Assembly: GCF_019145435.1 (NCBI RefSeq)
Contig: NZ_JAHSTS010000002.1
Location: 496,001 to 560,000, forward strand
Source: Pseudomonas ekonensis
GTDB taxonomy: Bacteria; Pseudomonadota; Gammaproteobacteria; Pseudomonadales; Pseudomonadaceae
Direction of reading: 5' to 3'
Length of the DNA stretch: 64,000 nucleotides
Position 1 is the first letter of the stretch; each line of letters opens with the position of its first letter. Positions 29,863 to 37,837 of the stretch are shown here, piece after piece. Below the pieces are notes generated by a model. The model ran no database searches. It worked only from the letters and a program-made list of their open reading frames with translations, and had not been told where the DNA came from. The position numbers and the translations under genes were made by a program.

Positions 29863-31428
29863 ATGCGTAATAACCAGCCCATTACACAGCGCGAACGGAC
29901 TTTCCCGGCTCAGCAACGGTTGATCTCCACAACCGACGCCAAGGGCGTGATCACCTACTGCAACGACGCTTTCGTCGAAATCAGCGGGTTCTCGCGCGAG
30001 GAACTGATCCGTGCGCCGCACAACCTGGTCCGTCACCCCGACGTCCCGGCTGCGGTGTTTTCGCACATGTGGGGCACACTGAAACAAGGCTTGCCATGGA
30101 TGGGCATTGTCAAGAACCGCTGCAAGACCGGTGACCACTATTGGGTCAACGCCTATGTGACACCGGTGTTCGAAGGCAGTCAGGTGGTCGGCTACGAGTC
30201 GGTGCGGGTCAAACCCACCGCCGAGCAGGTCCGCCGTGCCGAAGCGCTCTACCAACGCATCAACCAGGGCAAGTCGGCGATTCCCAAAGCGGACAAATGG
30301 CTGCCGGTGCTCCAGGACTGGCTGCCGTTCATCCTGGTCAGCCAGCTGAGCTTCATGATCGGCGCCACGCTCAACTCCCAGTGGGGCTTCGCCCTCGCCG
30401 CCGGCCTCTCGGTGCCGCTGGGCCTGATGGGCCTGCAATGGCAGCAGCGCGGCCTCAAGCGCCTGCTGCGCCTGGCCGAGCAGACCACCTCTGACCCGTT
30501 GATCGCGCAGATGTACACCGACAGCCGCGGCGCCCAGGCGCGCCTGGAGATGTCGATCCTCAGTCAGGAAGCGCGCCTGAAGACCTGCCTGACCCGCCTG
30601 CAGGACACCGCCGAGCACCTGACCGATCAGGCCAAGCAGTCCGACGCCCTGGCGCACAACAGCTCCAGCGGCCTGGAACGCCAGCGCGTGGAGACCGAAC
30701 AGGTCGCCACCGCCGTCAACCAGATGGCCGCCACCACCCAGGAAGTGGCCAGCCACGTGCAGCGCACCGCCGACGCCACCCAGGAAGCCAACCGCCTGAC
30801 CGGCCGCGGCCGCGACATCGCAGGCGAAACCCGCGAAGCCATCCAGCGCCTGTCGGTGGTGGTGGGCGAAACCGGCCTGACCGTGACGCAACTGGCCCGG
30901 GACAGCGACGAGATCGGCGGCGTGGTGGACGTGATCAAAGGCATCGCCGACCAGACCAACCTGCTGGCGCTCAACGCCGCCATCGAAGCGGCCCGCGCCG
31001 GCGAGATGGGCCGCGGCTTCGCCGTGGTGGCCGACGAGGTCCGCCAACTGGCGCAGCGCACCAGCGAATCCACCGGGCAGATCCACGCCCTGATCGCCAA
31101 GCTGCAACAGACCGCCACCAGCGCCGTACAGACCATGGAAGCCGGGCACCGCCAGGCCGAAGAAGGCGTGGCGCGGGTGCTCGAAGCGGACCAGGCCCTG
31201 GTGGGCATCAGCGAAGCGGTGGCCAACATCACCGACATGACCACCCAGATCGCCGCCGCCACCGAAGAGCAAAGCGCGGTGGCCGAAGAGATCAGCCGCA
31301 ACATCAGCAACATCTCGGAACTGGCGGACCAGACCTCGGAACAGGCGCACAACTCGGCGCTGCTGAGCGAAGAGCTGACCAAAACGGCCAACACGCAGTA
31401 TTCGTTGGTGGAGCGGTTTAACCGCTGA
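29863..31428 (+). CDS. aer: Aerotaxis receptor Aer (PAS-domain chemoreceptor)
   Basis: A 521-residue chemoreceptor. The N-terminal PAS domain (about 20-115) contains [17 protein letters not shown] and [14 protein letters not shown], typical of FAD-binding Aer proteins. A short hydrophobic anchor follows near 160-195. The C-terminal signalling domain includes the highly conserved hairpin tip ([20 protein letters not shown]). It senses redox state and signals to CheA, driving movement towards oxygen. It lies upstream of the cco genes as in P. aeruginosa (PA1561), though here a lasso cluster intervenes. A strong terminator follows. Confidence 0.93.
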   Translation: MRNNQPITQRERTFPAQQRLISTTDAKGVITYCNDAFVEISGFSREELIRAPHNLVRHPDVPAAVFSHMWGTLKQGLPWMGIVKNRCKTGDHYWVNAYVTPVFEGSQVVGYESVRVKPTAEQVRRAEALYQRINQGKSAIPKADKWLPVLQDWLPFILVSQLSFMIGATLNSQWGFALAAGLSVPLGLMGLQWQQRGLKRLLRLAEQTTSDPLIAQMYTDSRGAQARLEMSILSQEARLKTCLTRLQDTAEHLTDQAKQSDALAHNSSSGLERQRVETEQVATAVNQMAATTQEVASHVQRTADATQEANRLTGRGRDIAGETREAIQRLSVVVGETGLTVTQLARDSDEIGGVVDVIKGIADQTNLLALNAAIEAARAGEMGRGFAVVADEVRQLAQRTSESTGQIHALIAKLQQTATSAVQTMEAGHRQAEEGVARVLEADQALVGISEAVANITDMTTQIAAATEEQSAVAEEISRNISNISELADQTSEQAHNSALLSEELTKTANTQYSLVERFNR

Positions 31429-31445
31429 TTGGACTGGCAACAAAG

Positions 31446-31478
31446 AAAACCCGGATAGCGAACGCTTCCGGGTTTTTT
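31446..31478 (+). terminator. Rho-independent terminator of aer
   Basis: Stem AAAACCCGGA (31446-31455) with TCCGGGTTTT (31467-31476) running into a T tract, 18 bases after the aer stop. Confidence 0.85.
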
Positions 31479-31511
31479 ATTGCCAATCTGGAATCAAGGC
31501 TGACGGGTGAA

Positions 31512-31593
31512 TCGCCATCGCGAGCAGGCTCGCTCCTACAGTGGATGTGTACACGACGAATATCCCCTGTAGGAGCGAGCCTGCTCGCGATAA
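31512..31593. repeat. REPIN (inverted REP pair)
   Basis: Two near-perfect inverted REP copies, 31514-31540 and 31566-31592, sharing CGAGCAGGCTCGCTCCTAC and separated by about 25 bases: the classic REPIN arrangement. Confidence 0.8.
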
Positions 31594-31613
31594 GGCCAAA
31601 ACAGCCGGCGAAA

Positions 31614-31973
31614 TTATCGTGGCAACTTCAGCTTATCCAGCAGTCGATTGACCAACAGTTCGTTGAGCATGATCAGCTGTTGCAGCGCCAGCAGCGGCTT
31701 ACGCTCCGGACCTCTCGCCGAGTTAGCGATATTGCCGGCCATGGCGTTGGCCGTCGACAGCGATTCGCAGGCTTCGACCAGCAGCGTTTCGTCATCCAGC
31801 GTGGGGTCGACGAGGTAGATCGGACGGGCCTTCGGAGGGAAGTACTCCGGGATTTCGGGGCCCAGGTAATAGTCGAGTGCGCGGTCGACGGCTTCTTTTG
31901 TCTTTCGAGACTCAAGTTCGGGGTCGTGGGAGGTTGGATCGGTTTCTGGCGGGTTGGGTGTGGCTTTGAACAT
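31614..31973 (-). CDS. DUF6124-like hypothetical protein
   Basis: A 119-residue soluble protein starting MFKATPNPPETDP, a start shared by a Pseudomonas family annotated as DUF6124 (formerly DUF3077-like). The KTKEAVDRALDYYL helix, a middle VDPTLDDETLLVEACESL segment and a helical C-terminus ending in LLVNRLLDKLKL fit my memory of that family. Function is unknown; some relatives are linked to cell-envelope or biofilm phenotypes, which I cannot assess here. ATG 31973 has GGAGT upstream. An in-frame upstream ATG at 32096 would translate a structured leader and is less likely. It points away from the lasso cluster. Confidence 0.75.
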   Translation of the reverse strand: MFKATPNPPETDPTSHDPELESRKTKEAVDRALDYYLGPEIPEYFPPKARPIYLVDPTLDDETLLVEACESLSTANAMAGNIANSARGPERKPLLALQQLIMLNELLVNRLLDKLKLPR

Positions 31974-31983
31974 AGATAAGACT

Positions 31984-32067
31984 CCAATTCGAAAAACGGG
32001 AGCCATCACCCTCGCTACCAAACGGCGGGCGGTGGCCATGCGCGGGTTGGTAGACCGGTCGAATTGG
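31984..32067 (-). promoter_or_regulatory. Inverted-repeat leader upstream of the DUF6124 gene
   Basis: Outer arms CCAATTCGA (31984-31992) and TCGAATTGG (32059-32067) enclose inner arms CTACCAA (32015-32021) and TTGGTAG (32047-32053). The structure lies 10-95 bases before the start, on the transcript side, so it could be an RNA leader or operator. A related GCTACCAAAC copy occurs near 32173. Confidence 0.45.
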
Positions 32068-32808
32068 AAAACCCGGCGCTCACGAATGAGCCCCACGCAC
32101 GCCCACCATAGAATGCTGAACCCAGATAAGAGGCAGCATTGACGGTGTCGCTGTCATCACAACTCGAAGCGGGCTACCAAACCCGATCACTGTTTCTCAG
32201 TGACAGGGACACGATAGAGCCCTCTCCAAGCCGCGTAAGCCGGCGGATTCTGGCGTAGGCGTAGGCAACGACGCAAGGCATTGTGGCCCTTATGACGTAA
32301 CGCCTCGTGTACTTTAAACACGCTCACGAAATCATGTTTAGGCGCATAAAGCTCCGGACACTCTTATCTTGTGACGTCGCCTGGCTTTCCGCTTTCGTGA
32401 ACAAGTCCGGCTCCGCAGTTTGGCCATATTCACCCAGGCAAGACTGGTCGGTTGTCAGGCCAGCTTCGTGATCCGTAAATCTCCAGCCCCCTCGTAATGT
32501 ACAAATGATGTTTAGGGCCAATCCAATCCAGTTTAAAAAATCATTAAATACCCATCCTATGCCTACAGACCTTCTCTCCATTGCCTACAACAACCAAAGA
32601 CTCCCCCGACTTGTTAGTTCGGTACGCGAAAACTAACATGGCACGGCCACTGAGAACTGCAAAAGATGAATCGGGCGCCCCAGATACATCGAACGGTGCC
32701 AGAGGTCTTTATCAATTCGACTGAACATTGGCCTCATAGAAAGGCTTTTGGACAGTCCTGTACTACCTCACCCACAACCTATTCAGACACAAAACAAAGG
32801 ACTGGATC
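32068..32808. other. Gene-poor, lower-GC stretch upstream of the lasso precursor
   Basis: About 740 bases with no supported gene. It contains a hairpin TCACTG-TTTCT-CAGTGA (32187-32203), a short GGCGTAGGCGTAGGC tandem repeat near 32262, and an inverted repeat with arms GTTAG-TTCG and CGAA-CTAAC (32613-32637), about 170 bases before the precursor, which may be an operator. Base composition falls from here to about 36,840. Confidence 0.55.
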
Positions 32809-32970
32809 ATGCATAAAAGGAAAACGGATTTAGCTCTTGTCAAAACAAGCCACCTGCTAACGCTCAAAGCGAGTTCGACAATCAATGGCTATGGTGGCGG
32901 CTGCATTATGGAGGGAAAATACTTCATCGAGCGACCAGATTGCGGGCTTAGAATCCGAAAACCCAGGTAA
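32809..32970 (+). CDS. Lasso peptide precursor (A gene)
   Basis: A 53-residue peptide read directly from the DNA, with AAAGGA nine bases before ATG 32809. The basic N-terminal leader MHKRKTDLALVKTSHLLTLK continues ASSTIN; the predicted core starts at G27 with GYGGGCIME, then GKYFIERPDC, then the tail GLRIRKPR. Cleavage before G27 puts Glu at core position 9, giving a nine-residue G1-E9 isopeptide ring, and Cys at positions 6 and 19. It is immediately followed by cyclase, leader-peptidase and exporter genes, which makes the assignment firm. Odd points: the Thr usually at leader position -2 is at -3 here (T24-I25-N26), and the core is long (27 residues) with a basic end. Cleavage before N26 would restore the Thr spacing but needs a ten-residue ring. 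Confidence 0.85.
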   Translation: MHKRKTDLALVKTSHLLTLKASSTINGYGGGCIMEGKYFIERPDCGLRIRKPR

Positions 32971-32983
32971 GTATTAAGTGTAA

Positions 32984-33015
32984 TTATTGGGCGCCCCTTA
33001 CCGGGCGCCCAATAA
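32984..33015 (+). promoter_or_regulatory. Intercistronic hairpin after the lasso precursor gene
   Basis: A perfect 13-bp inverted repeat, TTATTGGGCGCCC (32984-32996) and GGGCGCCCAATAA (33003-33015), loop CTTACC, starting 14 bases after the precursor stop. There is no T tract, so partial termination or 3'-end protection of the short precursor mRNA is more likely than full termination. Confidence 0.75.
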
Positions 33016-33048
33016 CAAATAGAGATCACACAAAGCCAAGGAATGGTT

Positions 33049-34473
33049 GTGAACAAAGAAGACAAGTCTTACCTGGCATACAACAAACAATCAGAACACC
33101 CGGCCACCGTTAAAAACAAGATAGTTCATATAAATCCGTTATCATCCTACAAGATGATGGTGATCAATAGTAACGATGGCAGCGTAGCAGGCGATGATTT
33201 TGAACAGAGCATCTCCAGCAAAGAGCCAGACACATATCAAATACTTCGACAAATCATCCAAAACGAACCCATTTCGACCTCCACCTATTGGCAAGGATAC
33301 CTATTACTCCCCCCTGCCCACACTTACACCTACGACACTCAGTTAAAAACCAGTATCATCAAGACAGACTTGACCAGCCTTAAGGCTCAACGACCTCATG
33401 CAAATGAAGACCCGTTCGAACTGATAACCGCACACATTTCCGAAGTACATAAAAACAATAACAACGGTAAGATTGTAGTGCGTTTTTCTGGCGGCGTCGA
33501 CTCTACCTGCTTATTACTCGCGGCGATTGAGGTCGCGGGGAAAGACCATGTAATCGCAATCACTTGGCTTGACGACAAATGCAGCGCAAATGAAGACAAA
33601 AACACCTCCATTGCTTTATGCAACTCAATGAATGTAAAGCACTTATTATTCAAGCTTGAGCCACAAGACTTTTTCCAAAATATAAACCCTACTGATCATT
33701 TTTGCATCAACCCCAGCATGGCTTCTGATCAGGTTTTCAAGAATGAACGCGACTTCATTTCCTCTCGACTAGGTGACGAATACATTATATTGGATGGCCA
33801 CGGTGGTGATCACCTGTTTCTAGACCCCATCCCCACTATTGCGTTTCAACATCCAATCAGAGAAAAAAGATTACTCAAGGGAATTGAAGTTGCCACAACG
33901 ATCTCCAGGCTAACCGGATCAAGCATCTACGAAACCCTTACTCACAACAGAAACCAACGAGCCAATGAAACCGACAGGCTAAACTATTTTTTCAATATAC
34001 AGATTTCTTCGCAACCGAAACAAGAACCCCCCAAGACTTTAGTCGATGAACATGTACAAGCTATCGCACAGGCTATTTCCCAGAACTCAACGGACTCAAC
34101 CCTGAAAAAGCCTGGTAACATTTTTTATCCATTCACAAGCAAAATAATGATTGAGTATGCATTAACGCAGGATCCCTACACCATGTTCAATGAGCGTGAC
34201 ACACGAGCCCCACTAAAGCTGGCCATCCGTAAAAAATACCCTTGGATACAGCTTCGAAGCGATAAAGGCCATATAACAGGTGCCTATCAAAAAGCATTAA
34301 AACTCCATCAAACAGCCATCTTAAACAAGATTCGCAACAGCTGGCTAGCTCAACAAAACATAATCAACATGCCCAACATTGAACGTTCCATCACCCATTC
34401 AACAATGGGACTGGGAGGCATCGAAAAAAACCTGCTGAAAATAATATGCGCCTGCCTAATTAAAGCCAATTAA
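33049..34473 (+). CDS. Lasso peptide isopeptide bond-forming cyclase (McjC-like, Asn synthetase fold)
   Basis: A 474-residue homologue of lasso C proteins (McjC). It would adenylate the side-chain carboxylate of the ring Glu with ATP and close the lactam onto Gly1. The ATP pyrophosphatase loop SGGVDS is at about 147-152 and the second Asn-synthetase motif LDGHGGDHLF about 248-257; the N-terminal half is a degenerate amidotransferase-like domain without an N-terminal Cys. GTG 33049 is favoured because AAGGA (33038-33042) lies six bases upstream of it; ATG 33043 would abut that site. Base composition is much more AT-rich than in the flanking genes, suggesting transfer. It is followed after 14 bases by the B gene. 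Confidence 0.92.
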   Translation: MNKEDKSYLAYNKQSEHPATVKNKIVHINPLSSYKMMVINSNDGSVAGDDFEQSISSKEPDTYQILRQIIQNEPISTSTYWQGYLLLPPAHTYTYDTQLKTSIIKTDLTSLKAQRPHANEDPFELITAHISEVHKNNNNGKIVVRFSGGVDSTCLLLAAIEVAGKDHVIAITWLDDKCSANEDKNTSIALCNSMNVKHLLFKLEPQDFFQNINPTDHFCINPSMASDQVFKNERDFISSRLGDEYIILDGHGGDHLFLDPIPTIAFQHPIREKRLLKGIEVATTISRLTGSSIYETLTHNRNQRANETDRLNYFFNIQISSQPKQEPPKTLVDEHVQAIAQAISQNSTDSTLKKPGNIFYPFTSKIMIEYALTQDPYTMFNERDTRAPLKLAIRKKYPWIQLRSDKGHITGAYQKALKLHQTAILNKIRNSWLAQQNIINMPNIERSITHSTMGLGGIEKNLLKIICACLIKAN

Positions 34474-34487
34474 AAAATGGAAAGAAA

Positions 34488-35168
34488 ATGGATTTTACTT
34501 TTCAGCCTCATGCCCACCCTATCTTGATGCACAGCCAACTTATCATACTTGACGAGAAACTTGACACCTACATAATCCTTAACGAACCACAAACCACTTC
34601 ACTCACCACAGGTAGAAAAGGGTGCATTCAACACAATACAATCAGACAAGAACTAATTTCTCTAAACATCATAACCGATTCGGCCGACCACTCTAGACCT
34701 CTAACGAATGCGAGTAATGACTATGAGGGAATCGACAACTATGTATGGAGAATGAATAACCGACATCCCCGTCAACGCTTCAAATTGCTGCCGACGTTAA
34801 GAGCCTGCTTTGACCTTATTTCGTTGAAGGTAGTACTCACACTCGGCGGGTTGGAATACTGCCTGAATAGAATGAGAGCTTCGAAAAAATCCTTTACTGT
34901 CCCTCCCGCACCAGCGTGGCACAAAAGCATTGAAGACTACGCACACGGAATTCGCATCGCCTCACTTATCCTGCCATTTAAAGTCAAGTGCCTGGAATCC
35001 TCCATATGCATCTTTAAGCATGCCATCAGAAACGACAAAAACTGTGATTTTTTTATTGGCGTCCAGCTATTCGACTTTCTTTCGCATGCATGGGTAGAAG
35101 TAGATGGAAAAGTCGTGGCCGATGATCCGCACCTATCACGAAAGCTTCCAAAAATACTAACGATATAA
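34488..35168 (+). CDS. Lasso peptide leader peptidase, fused B protein (RRE plus transglutaminase-like, McjB-like)
   Basis: A 226-residue protein. The N-terminal about 80 residues (LIILDEKLDTYIILNE...) look like the RiPP recognition element that binds the leader. The C-terminal part is the transglutaminase-like cysteine protease, with Cys168 (KCLESS), His200 (SHAWVEVDG) and Asp212 (VVADDP) as the likely triad. It removes the leader so that Gly1 can be cyclised. The undivided B1-B2 arrangement is typical of proteobacterial clusters such as microcin J25. It lies between C and the exporter with short gaps (14 and 13 bases), indicating one transcript. Confidence 0.92.
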   Translation: MDFTFQPHAHPILMHSQLIILDEKLDTYIILNEPQTTSLTTGRKGCIQHNTIRQELISLNIITDSADHSRPLTNASNDYEGIDNYVWRMNNRHPRQRFKLLPTLRACFDLISLKVVLTLGGLEYCLNRMRASKKSFTVPPAPAWHKSIEDYAHGIRIASLILPFKVKCLESSICIFKHAIRNDKNCDFFIGVQLFDFLSHAWVEVDGKVVADDPHLSRKLPKILTI

Positions 35169-35181
35169 GGTCGCACTTCAA

Positions 35182-36837
35182 ATGAAATGGACTCACCAGT
35201 ACTTAACAATATTCAAGATAATCTCCAGGCACTATCGAAACTTTACCCTCAGCTTTGCAGGCGTCTCGATTATTTTCCTTTTTTGCAGTGTGTTGAACTC
35301 GCTTCTTCCCGTACTGTTGAGGAATACCGCAAACTCCATTCAAGACGCGAACAACCTACAAACACAGTTCCTTTTCTTTGCAGTTTCTTACTCGACCATA
35401 TGGACACTTTCGCAAGTTCTGTCGAACATACGCGGCATTTTCTCAGCCTGGATACTCGCAAAATGTGACACCACCATCTACGAGACAATCATTAACAAAG
35501 TTTTTCGATACCCGTACAGAAAACAACAAAATCTTGATCCTGGCTATGTTGTATCCGACATAAACAGATCCGCAAGCAGCTTCAGCATGGTGACGGTAGG
35601 CGTATTCTGGACGATTATTCCCATCGCAGCAGAAATCATTATTGCCATCAGCGTACTTTATTCGCTCATGGGGTTCACCTATGCACTTTTCTTCCTCCTC
35701 TCTTCCTTGATATTGATTGGCATATCGACGTACGTGGCCAAATCCAGCTCAAACATTCACCGTGAATTGTTCGAGGCTGATGACAACTTATCCAGCTACA
35801 CAGTTGAACGGCTTGGTCGAACTTACGATATAAAGCTCAACAACACACAACACAAGGAATGTCACGCAGGAAAGGTTTTTTTCGACAGCTACGTCAAGAC
35901 AATCAGAAAAGCCAATCTTCATATGGGCATACGAGTCGGTGCCCAAGGGTTAGCGATTGGGGTCGTGCTGGGTTTTTTTGTTATTTTTTCAGGCACCCAT
36001 TATGGTTCGACACTGACAACAGGTGATTTCGTCATGATCATTGGCTACATCACAATGTTCACGATGCAATTACATTTACTGGCAGGGACGCTTATAAACC
36101 TTCAGGCGAATATCGTCTCCCTGAATGACGGCGTCAAATACATTGAGGAAAAGATAAACCCTCCGCACAAACCAAAGACCTCTCAGACCGCACAGGGCTT
36201 TGTCCTGAACAACCTGTCACTCAGCAAAGACAACAACATCATACTTTCCAACATCACCCATCAGTTCAACCCAGGTGTAAATATCATCTCAGGTACCTCC
36301 GGCGCAGGAAAAACAACACTTATCAATACACTTTTGGGTTTCGAAGAAAGCTATACCGGAACCGCACACTATAAAGGACATCCGATAAACGAGAGCATGA
36401 GCGAATTCATACTCTCTGAAGTTTCCGTGGCGCCACAAAAGCCCATCCTGATCGGTGGAACCTTTAAGGACAACCTCCTTTATGGCGCTGATAAAGTCTG
36501 CTCGCAGAAGCTGAGAGAGGTCGTTGAGCTTCTGAGGTTTTCGCGGAAGGACTCCGATACTGATGCTTTGCTAGACACCGTAATAGGCGCAGCAAATAGC
36601 GAACTCAGCGGAGGAGAAAAGCAACGAGTTGCTATTGGCCGAGCCATTTTAAGAGACAAGCCTACCGTGATATTAGATGAACCGACCTCGGCACTCGACG
36701 AGAAAACGGCGCACACCATCATAGAGTGGCTCGCCGCCAACATACCTTGCTTAATAATTGTCACTCATGATGAGAACTTAAAGAAAAGATACGGAGTGGC
36801 TATAGAGCTGAGCGAAAAACAACTTCAGACCACCTAG
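35182..36837 (+). CDS. Lasso peptide ABC exporter (McjD-like)
   Basis: A 551-residue half-transporter with six membrane segments in the first about 300 residues and a C-terminal nucleotide-binding domain: Walker A GTSGAGKTT (Lys377), signature LSGGEKQR, Walker B VILDEPTSALDE (Asp499, Glu500) and switch His in IIVTHDE. In lasso clusters this D protein exports the mature peptide and gives self-immunity. It is the last gene of the A-C-B-D unit. No dedicated lasso isopeptidase or TonB receptor gene, seen in some proteobacterial clusters, is present, so the product is more likely antibacterial or signalling than a scavenged ligand (inference). Confidence 0.93.
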   Translation: MKWTHQYLTIFKIISRHYRNFTLSFAGVSIIFLFCSVLNSLLPVLLRNTANSIQDANNLQTQFLFFAVSYSTIWTLSQVLSNIRGIFSAWILAKCDTTIYETIINKVFRYPYRKQQNLDPGYVVSDINRSASSFSMVTVGVFWTIIPIAAEIIIAISVLYSLMGFTYALFFLLSSLILIGISTYVAKSSSNIHRELFEADDNLSSYTVERLGRTYDIKLNNTQHKECHAGKVFFDSYVKTIRKANLHMGIRVGAQGLAIGVVLGFFVIFSGTHYGSTLTTGDFVMIIGYITMFTMQLHLLAGTLINLQANIVSLNDGVKYIEEKINPPHKPKTSQTAQGFVLNNLSLSKDNNIILSNITHQFNPGVNIISGTSGAGKTTLINTLLGFEESYTGTAHYKGHPINESMSEFILSEVSVAPQKPILIGGTFKDNLLYGADKVCSQKLREVVELLRFSRKDSDTDALLDTVIGAANSELSGGEKQRVAIGRAILRDKPTVILDEPTSALDEKTAHTIIEWLAANIPCLIIVTHDENLKKRYGVAIELSEKQLQTT

Positions 36838-36993
36838 TCGCTCAGCCCCCTCGAACACCGGTGTGCGTGACCACACATAGAGGCCTGTTCCCGAAAGGTT
36901 TCCGACAAGAAAGAAAGCTGAGGCATGATGGACGACTTTACTTTGCCGCTATCCGGAACGCCTTGATCCGACACGGCGGCGCCTGGGCTGACA

Positions 36994-37020
36994 CCATCGC
37001 CAGCAGGCTGGCCCCCACAG
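36994..37020. repeat. Single REP repeat
   Basis: ATCGCCAGCAGGCTGGCCCC core near 36997-37016, in the gap between the lasso exporter and the convergent hydrolase gene. It marks the return to resident Pseudomonas sequence. Confidence 0.7.
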
Positions 37021-37063
37021 GGATAGGCGCACGACGCAGATCCAATGTGGGAGGCCCTCACGC

Positions 37064-37741
37064 TCACCGAAGAAACGCAGCGACCTTCCCCGCCGCAGCC
37101 GCCAAATGCTGCTCATGCGTAAACCCGGAAACCTTCAGCGGCTTCAGGTCATGATCCCCCGCCGCCAGCCAGCACACCTCGACACTCGGCGATAACGCAT
37201 ACCCCTCAACCGCCTCGCGGTTGCCCAGGGCATCCCGCTCGCCCTGCACGATCAACGTCCGCACCTTCAACGCCGCCAGATGCTCGACCCGCGGCTTCTC
37301 CGGCTTGCCCGCCGCATAGAACGGATACCCCAGGCACACCAGCGCATCCGCGCCCAGCTCATCGGCCAGCAGGCTGGCCATGCGCCCGCCCATGGACTTG
37401 CCGCCGATGGCCAACCCCCCAGCGACATGAAGTCGCACAAGGCCATACACCTCGCGCCAGCATTCCAGCAACTTCGGCGCAGGATTCGGCGGGCGTTTAC
37501 TGCCGTCGATTCGGCGCTGGGCCATGTAGGGGAATTCGAAACGCAGCACGTTGACGCCTAGCGCGGCAAGGCGCCGGGCCATGTCGGTCATCCAGTCGCT
37601 GTCCATCGGCGCGCCGGCGCCGTGCGCGAGGATCAACGTCGCGTGAGCCTCGCCCGCAGCCGCGTCCCACCGCCATCCATGATCCCGCACGCACTGCGCC
37701 CATTGATCCCCGTCAATACTGGCCTTGTGCTGTTTGTCCAT
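37064..37741 (-). CDS. Alpha/beta hydrolase of the KANL3/Tex30 type
   Basis: A 225-residue hydrolase with [11 protein letters not shown] near residue 40, nucleophile elbow GGKSMGGR (about 112-119), FPYM/LGYPFY segments and a C-terminal GDHDLKP with the catalytic His, matching the KANL3/Tex30-like family. The substrate is unknown. Start MDKQHKAS (37741). A hypothetical gene in this position next to ccoN2 is also present in P. aeruginosa, as far as I recall (PA1558). Its first codons overlap the ANR box that serves the divergent cco operon. Confidence 0.85.
   Translation of the reverse strand: MDKQHKASIDGDQWAQCVRDHGWRWDAAAGEAHATLILAHGAGAPMDSDWMTDMARRLAALGVNVLRFEFPYMAQRRIDGSKRPPNPAPKLLECWREVYGLVRLHVAGGLAIGGKSMGGRMASLLADELGADALVCLGYPFYAAGKPEKPRVEHLAALKVRTLIVQGERDALGNREAVEGYALSPSVEVCWLAAGDHDLKPLKVSGFTHEQHLAAAAGKVAAFLR
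37703..37716. promoter_or_regulatory. ANR/FNR box for the first cco operon
   Basis: TTGATCCCCGTCAA matches TTGAT-N4-ATCAA at nine of ten positions. It lies 121 bases before ccoN, which allows a start site about 41 bases downstream of its centre. It sits inside the first codons of the divergent hydrolase gene. Confidence 0.7.
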
Positions 37742-37837
37742 GCTTGCCTCGCTTTTAGTCTGCCTATAACTCCAGGCGAAGGGCGCGCGGCTTTTCTGCA
37801 CGCGCGCGCTCTTCGGCTGAACCGTGGATGGGGAACC

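Noticed and set aside
32324..32581. 85-codon minus-strand frame in the lower-GC gap
   Set aside because: Poor ribosome site, no recognisable family, and isolated in a region with shifted composition; not enough to call a gene.
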